Origin: Wuchereria bancrofti
Lineage: Eukaryota; Nematoda; Chromadorea; Rhabditida; Onchocercidae
Direction: 5' to 3'
NCBI GenBank assembly: GCA_005281725.1
Contig: SSBO01000003.1
Span: 767,396 to 831,395 of the forward strand
Length of the DNA stretch: 64,000 nt
The translations under genes and the position numbers were made by a program. Under the pieces are notes generated by a model. That model was not told the DNA's origin. It was given only the letters and a program-made list of their open reading frames with translations, and made no database searches. Shown piece by piece: positions 51,068 through 64,000 of the stretch; position 1 is the first letter of the stretch; each line of letters begins with the position of its first letter.

Positions 51068-52789
51068 TTATATGCAACAAAAAACACTATCAGATGAAGT
51101 ATGCGATGATCGCATGGATGAAGCGCAGGACAAAGCAGTGTCTAACTGAATTATAAAATAAAGGTTTGCAAACAAAAATAAGAAAGAAAAAAACATGTAC
51201 AGATAAACTGCAATGGAAGACTTTTTAAAAAAAAAAAAAAACAAAAACAAAAATCTTAACCTTCAATTTATAATACTATCTTATTTCACATTACCAAAAT
51301 ATACCAATAAAATCCAGTCCAGCTGCCTATTTACCCGTTTCCTAACTAAATCCATCACTAAAACTTCGAAATTTTTTGTATTTCTTAACTTCGACCAACC
51401 ATCCATCAGTCCTATTATTACGTCAGGCATTCTAAAAAGAGAACGAAAAATGGAAATTATTTTTTGCGAGAAAACTGTAAATACACGGAGACTTACTGAT
51501 GGAAGAAAATACCATTGCTAGAATAAAACTTTTAAAAAAAATGATGAGTTCATTTCAACCTATTTTGTACATAAATAAGACAAAGTAGATACTAACGTAT
51601 TTTACGACACATAAAATAGTCAAAAATATCCAGTGAATAATATAAGGACTATTGGCATAACCGAGATTCAGTCTTTTGATGTAATCAGTATCGATTAAAC
51701 TACCAAAATAAAATACAGAGAAGTTGCTGGAATTATGGACAACCTGGAGTGCTTTCAAGATACCCATAACACAACTTTGGAACATTCTTTCTATTTTCAG
51801 AGTGGAATCAAACTCTAGTAGTGCCTTAGTTTTAAACTTTAAATTGCAATGCATTGAATATTGGAAAGAAAAACACTGAAAATGAATCAAGAACATAAAG
51901 AACTGTAGGTGGAGATTTTCAAATAATTAATTTTAAGAAAAAAATATGGTAATTCTAATCAGGATAAAGTACTTACCGACTTATCAAAGTATCTTCGAAA
52001 CGGCTTTTCTCAGCAATTTCATTTTGATCGCTATCATCAATTACGCCAATTTTGCAAAGAGATTCCGGTTCTGGTGAAAGCAGGCGGCTATCTACATTTG
52101 ATAACATGACTGCATCTTCGTATGATAAAGCGTCACCATCTGCCAAGTTTGGTAATAATCTAAAATTATACTGTACACTGCCAAAATATATATTCTATAG
52201 TTTAAAATCTGTAAGAAGCGCTAGCCAGATATTTTTCAAAGTCCATTATGCTAAATTCTAATAGTTAAAATAACATTATAATTTACTTTAATCGTAAACT
52301 TTTGTGGAAAGCCATTTCTTCCCAGCTCAGATAGCCTTTCGCTTTTGATTCTGTATCTTTCTCGACTTCCAAGCGACATGTTTGTTCTGAAGAACAGCAA
52401 AAATCATAAGTGATTGTCGGACATCAATTGCTTAAATATATAATTGTAGTAAAAGTTACACACTAAGTTAACTTAGTTTGAATGCAAAGATGTCTTATTC
52501 AATTGTTTCATTATAATATCCAAAACAACCACACAAAATATTCATCTGGTAAAGATAAATTAATAATTATTTTGTAGATACCTTTATATTTTACGTATTC
52601 ATCCCAAGTTTTCTTCGAAACCTGTGCACGTCGTACTGACTTGGAGTGAAATTCCCATAAAGCATCATCTTCAAACTGTTCCACAATTGAAATCACTCGA
52701 GTATTATCAACTTCAGTAGCTTGAATTACTCCTACTACGCTGAGTAGCATCATTTGCAATTGTAAATATGGCACAATTAGACGATTCAT
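51068..52789 (-). CDS. Unrecognised 280-aa protein, signal/anchor N-terminus and internal membrane segment
   Basis: No family recognised. Seven exons on the minus strand keep one frame from ATG to stop: 52789-52582, 52386-52287, 52159-51977, 51726-51571, 51517-51497 (a 21-base microexon), 51431-51335, 51145-51068; the total is 843 bases, divisible by three. Residues about 1-25 are hydrophobic (LIVPYLQLQMMLLSVVGV, ending QATE), like a signal peptide or anchor. An acidic and charged region follows (EQFEDDALWEFHSKSVRR, SWEEMAFHKS, RLLSPEPES). Then comes a strongly hydrophobic stretch (IIHWIFLTILCVVKY and VSIYFVLFI, about 195-220). The tail is Ser/Cys-rich, ending VFCCI. Donors at 51977 (GTAAGT) and 51497 (GTAAGT) are strong; the donor at 51571 (GTACAA) is weak and chosen for phase. 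No acceptor sits directly before the ATG, so an upstream exon is possible. Convergent with the cyclophilin gene. Confidence 0.6.
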
Positions 52790-53618
52790 TAATAAAAACC
52801 AATGATTATTTATTGGTGTAAAATTTTCAAGTTACTGACAACTTATCATTGCCTTAATAGTAGAATTGTAGTTGTCACTTCTTGTCATTTTTAATTCATC
52901 ATATAGCGTTACTGAGTAATTTGAAGAAGTAATGCAAACTGATTTCAGAATGACGATCATTTCCGGAATCAATGCATACTGAGAGAAACCGTTCCGTTAT
53001 TTTCTTCTGACTCCACATTATTCATTTCAAATGTTAATTGTTATATCAGTTATTATAATATCAGTAATGTATGAGAATTTTTGGTGTGAAACATTAATTT
53101 CTTAAGTTTTATTCACTTCTGAAAAGAAAAAAAAAACATTAATTTGCATAAAATTAAAAATTAAGGCCATCATAAATTGCGCAACTATTTGATGAAAATT
53201 CACTTTTCATATAATAATAAATAATACTACAAGAATACTGCTAAATGTTTCGCTAAACATTAAATTTGTCCCAAGCACTACCATCCTAATTTCTCATTTA
53301 AATAAAACAAATTCATCAATGAGATAACTTGGCCAGACTGTCACTCATAGCAAAAATGACATCACCGCCCAGTCTAACCAATGTCTCGGGTAGCAACGTG
53401 ATGATTGCCCTACCCTCTGTGCCCCTTCATCCTTCCCCGATCGATTTAATAACAACTTGATAGGATGCAGAAAGTGTGAAGAGATAGATAGATATGCATA
53501 CAGAAAGAAGTAAAGGAAAAAGATAGAGAAATGGGGGACGAAACGAATGCGTTGTGTTTGATTCATACGTGACGTGAGTGTTCGTAGACTTACGGATTTA
53601 TGCTGTCATAGATGATCA

Positions 53619-53690
53619 TTAAAGAAGTCTCAGTCGGATTTCACGTACGATTTTAATCATTTCTTCCAGCGTAATGACGCAATATAGTAA
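53619..53690 (-). other. Candidate last exon of pde-3 (23 codons plus stop)
   Basis: Begins after an acceptor-like AGGTCAG in phase 0, matching the phase 0 end of the exon at 56636, and reads LLYCVITLEEMIKIVREIRL to a TAA. A helical, protein-like peptide, but the supposed intron would be 2.9 kb and the acceptor overlaps the adjoining minisatellite. Weak evidence; other exons may exist. Confidence 0.25.
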
Positions 53691-53692
53691 CT

Positions 53693-53832
53693 GACCTGTT
53701 TTGTTGAATGAAGTGGGTAAGTGATCTGTTTTGTTGAATGAAATGGGTAAGTAAGTGACCTGTTTTGTTGAATGAAGTGGGTAAGTAAGTGACCTGTTTT
53801 GTTGAATGAAGTGGGTAAGTAAGTGACCTGTT
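53693..53832. repeat. 34-base minisatellite, four copies
   Basis: Unit CCTGTTTTGTTGAATGAAGT plus GGGTAAGTAAGTGA; the first copy is 30 bases (one GTAA fewer). Copies are nearly identical, implying recent expansion and probable length polymorphism. Each copy carries GGTAAGT, a perfect splice-donor sequence, on the plus strand. Confidence 0.95.
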
Positions 53833-56635
53833 AATCGACTGTTAACCAACTTTATCAAAAGTTAATCATGCATGTACTGCGGTATGATATTTGCAAGCAT
53901 TCGCGAATAAAACTTTCACTTGCAGTTACATCAGGTAAGTTCTCAGGTAAGTTCGAAATCTTGCTGAAACTTAATATCGCTTCACGTTTTATTCGCTGTT
54001 TTATTTAAATTTGTTAGAATGTTTTGAGTCATATCATTTTCGAACTTTTAATTAATTTTAAATAATCTTTAAGTGATCTAGAGAAGGAATTGTTCTATTT
54101 CAGAAAGATGAATCCGCTGGTTGTTGTCCAATTAAATGCTATAATATAATATCTCTGACATTAGCGCCATTTTAATGTTTGCTCATTTTTATTCTTTCAA
54201 TGCTCATCAATTTTGTTTTTACTTCTTTTTTTTTTTTCTTGTTAGTTTAGATTGTTAAAACAACATAAAGTAAAACACAAATTACTATCTTTTTTTTCTA
54301 TTAGGATATGTCAGTTTGTCAGCATATATCATTGCTTGTTTTGACAGTTCAATTTTAATTTATTAAATTGTTTTCAAGTAAGCTAAAAGAGAAAAAAAAA
54401 AACCTCTGCTATCAAGGATGAAAGATTTGAATCATGTAGATTTGATTAGAGAGCCGTAAGATCTTGACGCACGTGAACCAACAACGTTGGTACACGGCAA
54501 CAGCAGTGCTAATGTTCTGTTCAAAAATATTTCTCAATTGTTTTTCACTTCTCTTGTTATGAGAAATATATTGAATTTAAACAATTTGGAATTTTCTTTT
54601 TTTTTTTTTTTAAATGTCCAAATTACTGTCTTATGATATGATTGAAACGTAGTTTTGAAACTTCTATCACTGATTTGAAATTTTCGTCACCAAAAAATCT
54701 AATAGAATTTCATAAGATTTATTTCATCATAAAAACTTCACGAGGAAAAAAGTAAAATTATTAGTAAAACAATTGAATTAAAGGAAAAAAAAAAGATGCA
54801 GCAAAGTATATTAAGAAATTGCATATGTAAAAGGACAGAATATTCAACCAAAAAGAAAAAAAAAAAAACATAAATCTCATAAATTGGTCCATTTCTATAC
54901 TTTTTCTCAAGATTTCAATAACAAGATAAAACTTAATGAATTAATTGATAATGAAACTGAGAAAAACCAAATTGTGACAATAATATCTTTCTTGGATTGA
55001 ATCAAATAATGTTTTGAATTAGTATTACAAATGTATCTGAAAGCAATACAGCTTATCACAGAGATAATTCACAAAAAGATTTAAACTTATTCAAATTCAT
55101 TATTACTAATTAAAAGGAGAAAGAAGCAACTGATCAAATAAAACATTCATTAATATGTTTCAAATTCACAAAATTAACACATTGATATTAAACCATCAAC
55201 AAACGATACAATGAACTGATATAAAAGAAAATGAAATTTTTGTTTCGTAAAACTTTTAAAGCATTTCAATCAACGACTGAGACTGAGAAGCATAAGTACC
55301 TTGGAAAATAACAATTTGAAAAATGAACATTGAAGTGGTAGTAGGAGTGGACAAAGAAATTTGCAATATGACGATTCTCAATTACTTTACTTTAATAGAA
55401 ATAATTAAATCACTTAAACACTGTTTCAATCTCAACGGTTGTCCACGACATTAAATTAAAACAAAAAAAAACGAAATTTTTTATTATAAAATCACAGATA
55501 TTAACAATTCCATTCCTAATTTTCTGGTTCAAAATTTATTTCTGATCTAATTTTCTAAGCTGCTTAATTTATTATTCCAAAACATTTATTACTTATTATA
55601 TGCATTAAAAATGATTCATACATAATTAAAAATGATTCATAGACAAAAACCGAACGGAAACATTTATCTTTTCGCTGATATTATTTAATCATTTTTGATT
55701 CATTTTTAACATATAATTGAATTTTATTATTATTATTATAGGCATTGAAAATATTCAATTGGTAGTAAAACTCGTATTTCAACATTTTTCATTTTGAAAC
55801 TTGCATAATTTTCGAAATGAAAGATTTCAAAGTTTTGTATTCAGTATTCCGCAAAAGTTTGGAACAATTTACAAAAGAACTACTTCTGTTTCAATGATTT
55901 TGTTATTTGCGTTAAAAAAAAAAAAAAAAAACAATCATCTGAAGGAAACAACGACCGAATATATTTTAAATCATATTTTAAATTAATTCCTTGCTTAATA
56001 ACAATGTTACTTATTACAATTCCATCAAATAGTAGTCTTCAAATCAAAATTACTTTTGGTAGTGTTTTTTTTTTAACAAAAAAGAAAAAACAAAACAAAA
56101 GAAAAATTATCTCTAACCGTTATCGTCTAAAACAGGTCATCTTCAATTACCACGTTTTATAATATTACAATGATCACGAAGAAATCCTTTACTGATTTTG
56201 GTTATGAAAGATAAAGAATCAAATTTAAAAAAAAAAAAATTTAAATTAATGTTTGAAGGAATTATTTGAAAGAAGAAATTATTTCCAATAGATAAAATCA
56301 GCTTATGAGAAAGCATATATATTTGAGGACAAAACATACGAGGAAAATATAAATATGTACTAATTTGCTTCAAGCCAATCGCCACAAAAATAATATCACT
56401 GAAAAATTTTAATTTTTCATTAAATTGTAATTTCATTAAATTTCAGAGGGATATTAAGTAGAAAAAAATGATGCGAATCCAAAATAAAATTATAGTGTTC
56501 AGACAATGATCAAAAAATAAAGTATAGATTTAAAAAAATTTTCATAACGCCATAAGTTATACGAAATTAATGAAATTAATTGTTTAAAAAAGAAAAACAA
56601 TTGTCACAGAAATGGAAAAAAAAAAAAAGAACTAC

Positions 56636-61251
<4,616 letters not shown>

Positions 61252-62810
61252 CTAAAAATTGACATTTATAATTTACAAAAAATGCTAAGAACATTAATTT
61301 TGATGACTTTATTTTGTTAACTACAAAAAAACAAATAAATAAATTCGATGTGATTGTTTATTACCAATAATGGAAAAGAGACTAAAGATTTTTCAATTGC
61401 TTATTGCAAACAGCGAATATTTAGGGTTTAAATAGTATGAAAAAAAGGGCAAATGGAAATTTCAGAGATGAATGAAGTGCTATTTGACAACATTAGTAAT
61501 TCAATTAAAAATAAACAAATATTTGAATGAACAAATTAGGAATATTTTTCCAGAATGGCTATACTGCTCGAAAAAAGAAATGAAAAAAAAAAAGTGCAAA
61601 AGTTAGAGTTTAAAAATAAAATTCATGAGTATAAAGAAATATCACTTGTGAGCAGTGAAAAAGAAGAAAGCAATAGAGATAAAAAAAAAGATGTTAAATT
61701 AAAAAAAGTCTTTTCAGAAATGTGATTGATAATTTAGAAGTATAACTGATAAGTTATCACTACTTTGTGATTAAAAAAGAAACGTTTGCTACATTCAATG
61801 AAAATAACATCATTTTGGAGACAACTGTGAAAAGATTTTAACGAAAATCATTTCAACTGAATGTCGGTTTAGGTCACAGACAAATGCAACCGATGGAACG
61901 GAACACATTTGTTGTCTATTTCGTAATACATTTTGCGCTTTTGTTTCAACATTCTAGCAGATCTGTATTGATTTATAAAATTTTAAGCTATCTGATAACT
62001 GTTTCCATGAAATGAGAACATAAAGTTCATATCAAAAGTTCAACATTAATTAATCCAATTCAATTACTTTTACTAATATCAAAAATGAGCTAAAAAAATT
62101 GAAAGAATAAAGTGAAAAACCACTTGTTTTCTTGATCATAAATGATTGCTTGAAAAAAAGAAAAATGATAAGTTTAAATAAGGTTAGTATTTCAGGATAA
62201 ATATATCAGTACAAATTCTTTTTATTTTATTTTATTTTTTGATTATGCATAATATAAGTGAGTTTTATTATCAAATTATGAAGTAGAATACAATCAACTG
62301 CTAAAATTCAGACAAACAATGCTTGCGCTATATAAGCAAATTATAGAGTTACATAAAATTAATTAATTAAACGATACTATTAAGCAAATAACTCTTTGCA
62401 ATGAATGTATGACGACAATAATAATCGATCTTATTATTAGATAAAACTATTATGAGTAATACATGAAGTAAATAAAATAATTAGCTGCAAAAATAAGCGA
62501 AAAGAAATGTTTATCATTCTTTGATCTATCATAGGTATTCCTGAATTTGGCTAAAAATTCAAAAGAGAAAATTACATTTACTCGTTTCATTACATAATAT
62601 AATTAATCCTTTCTCAACTTTACGAGCTTAGAATCTCATCAAATATCAATGACTTTCTATAGTAACAACAAAGATTTAAAAAAAATTTTTTTTTTTTTTT
62701 TGCAACTTTTAAGAATCCTTTCAAGTTTTGATAGTTATTTCAACGATAGGGCAAGAAAAAAAAAGTGGTGGAACTATCAAGAAAAGTTAAAAATGCAAAA
62801 ATGTTACATA

Positions 62811-62881
62811 ACAATTGATTAATGATTAGTGACTAATGATTAATGATTAGTGACTAATGATTAATGATTAATGATTAATGA
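62811..62881. repeat. TTAATGA / TTAGTGAC tandem array
   Basis: About nine heptamer-octamer units alternating TTAATGA and TTAGTGACTAATGA. The TAATGA units resemble homeodomain-type cores, but simple-repeat origin is enough to explain them. Confidence 0.85.
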
Positions 62882-63580
62882 CGTAATCATTTCTACAATC
62901 GTTTTTGCTAGCATCATTTCCTTCATGCTACTTCAATTCCTTTTTTCTGGCTAGCTAATAAATCACATTCGGCCCTAACATTTTTAGAAGTATTGATTTA
63001 TGCTTTGGAGTTACTGTATCCCTCTATCAAACGGAATTAATGGATTTATTTTCCGGATTTATTATTTACAACTCACGACATACTCGTTGACATGTGTCCA
63101 AATTTCGAATTCCATATGTTTGTTCTTAGCAATGTCTGCTTTTTACGTCACTGCTCAATTTTGCTCAGTGAAACTTAAAATCAATCTATTTTGGCCAAAA
63201 AATGATTTGTCAATCAAAAGAAGTGAATGAATATTTTGCACAGTGACAGGACAATTTAAACTATGATAGATGAAAAATAAAACTTTTAAAAAAAAAAATC
63301 ATTTTTCATACACAGAAAACAAAAAGATTTTAAAAAATAAATTCTTGGAACTTTAAAAAAATTCAAAGTTCTTAGTTTTAAAAACAAACATTCCATGTTT
63401 TAGCTCCAATTAATTAGTCAAGTAACAAAAGTGATCTAAAATCATTAAATACTTCAAGTTTTGAATGATTATTTCAAATGCAATGATAATGAAGAAAACA
63501 TTTAACATACAGACACGATCACAATGCAAGAGTGAAATTTTAGCAAGTTAGAAAATTTTTAGCAAAGAAAGCACCGCAAA

Positions 63581-63696
63581 CAGGATGCGATATGCAAGAA
63601 ATGTCGTGGCATGCAAGATGCAGGCAGAATCGTGATATGCAAGATGCAGGAAAGAGTTGTGTGGTATGCAAAGTGCAAAAAGGAATCGTGATATGC
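63581..63696. repeat. Degenerate minisatellite, ATGCAAGATGCAGG-type
   Basis: Four to five imperfect units of about 25-28 bases built on GATATGCAAGATGCAGG and AATCGTG. GC-richer than surroundings; no coding frame of note. Confidence 0.8.
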
Positions 63697-64000
63697 TACT
63701 CACTCAACATCCTACGATTTAAAAATTAATTCGTTAAATTAAAAGCAAATTACAATTACTGATTTTGTTTTAATGACTTGCAATACATCTAAGTATTTCA
63801 ATATTTTAAATGCAATAAAAAGACAGGTAAGCGACAAAGAGTGGAAATTATGAAAGAGAAGTGACAAAAATTATGTATATATATATCGATTTGAAAAAGT
63901 TATAAGGATAATTGCTCCTTTTCTTTTTATCATATTTTAATCCTTCTCAATTTTTTCGTAGCTGTTGCAATGACATCATTCCATTTCATTTAGTTCTTTA

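Larger units (their letters stand above)
52790..56635. other. Region between 280-aa gene and visible end of pde-3
   Basis: 3.8 kb, same strand genes on both sides. It must contain the last exon(s) of the phosphodiesterase and the promoter of the 280-aa gene. It holds a minisatellite (53693-53832), a candidate phosphodiesterase terminal exon (53619-53690), and a strong isolated donor on the minus strand near 53595 (AATCC|GTAAGT). The rest is AT-rich with poly-A/T runs; nothing else seen. Confidence 0.5.
61252..64000. other. Upstream part of pde-3 or intergenic; no exon recognised
   Basis: 2.7 kb of AT-rich DNA at the right edge. The first visible phosphodiesterase exon starts in phase 0 without ATG, so further 5' exons lie here or beyond the window. 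It contains two tandem repeats (62811-62881, 63581-63696). Open frames such as 63000-63230 (+) show no domain or splice context. Confidence 0.5.

Noticed and set aside
50967..51149. 60-codon plus-strand frame
   Set aside because: It is the antisense of the last exon of the 280-aa gene.
51555..51896. Long minus-strand frame read as a single exon from the TTTTCAG at about 51866
   Set aside because: Starting there breaks phase with the preceding exon (ends phase 2) and runs into a stop; the acceptor before 51726 keeps frame.
63000..63230. 76-codon plus-strand frame near the right edge
   Set aside because: No domain, no splice context, antisense to the expected pde-3 5' region.

Overview
The window looks like nuclear DNA of a parasitic nematode, most likely a filarial worm (Onchocerca/Brugia/Loa type). 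The DNA is very AT-rich, with long homopolymers and many short repeats. Genes are split into small exons (about 80-300 bases) with nematode-type acceptors (TTTTCAG, TTTTAG). The products are nematode families: an EFF-1/AFF-1 cell fusogen, a MATH-BTB protein, a nematode-style globin and a stand-alone MaoC hydratase. Each gene model was built by hand from reading frame, splice sites and codon phase; exon coordinates are in the entries. No rRNA, tRNA, CRISPR or complete transposon was recognised.

Layout. 177-2875 (-): C2H2 zinc-finger gene running off the left edge. 5055-8252 (+): MATH-BTB protein like SPOP, complete, 375 aa. 9979-14425 (+): mitochondrial very-long-chain acyl-CoA dehydrogenase (VLCAD/ACAD9 class), complete, 611 aa. 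15478-18006 (+): enoyl-CoA hydratase 2 (MaoC), complete, 312 aa. 18007-30600: gene-poor 12.6 kb with repeats, GC-richer islands and a possible orphan exon. 30601-34839 (+): EFF-1/AFF-1 family fusogen, all but the N-terminus. 38601-40453 (-): globin-like protein, N-terminus missing. 45970-46945 (+): secreted cyclophilin, 203 aa. 51068-52789 (-): unrecognised 280-aa membrane or secreted protein with a 21-base microexon. 56636-61251 (-): PDE3-class cyclic nucleotide phosphodiesterase, catalytic domain complete, both ends open. 61252-64000: no gene seen.

Themes. The two beta-oxidation genes lie head to tail about 1 kb apart on the same strand. From memory, the C. elegans orthologues (acdh-12, maoc-1) are also close neighbours, so this may be conserved microsynteny or an operon. 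The fusogen lies next to the largest gene-poor block, which suggests (inference only) a large cis-regulatory domain for a developmentally controlled gene. The most novel items are the unrecognised 280-aa gene, the fusogen and its surroundings, a probable GC-AG intron in the phosphodiesterase gene, and several unexplained GC-richer islands in the deserts.
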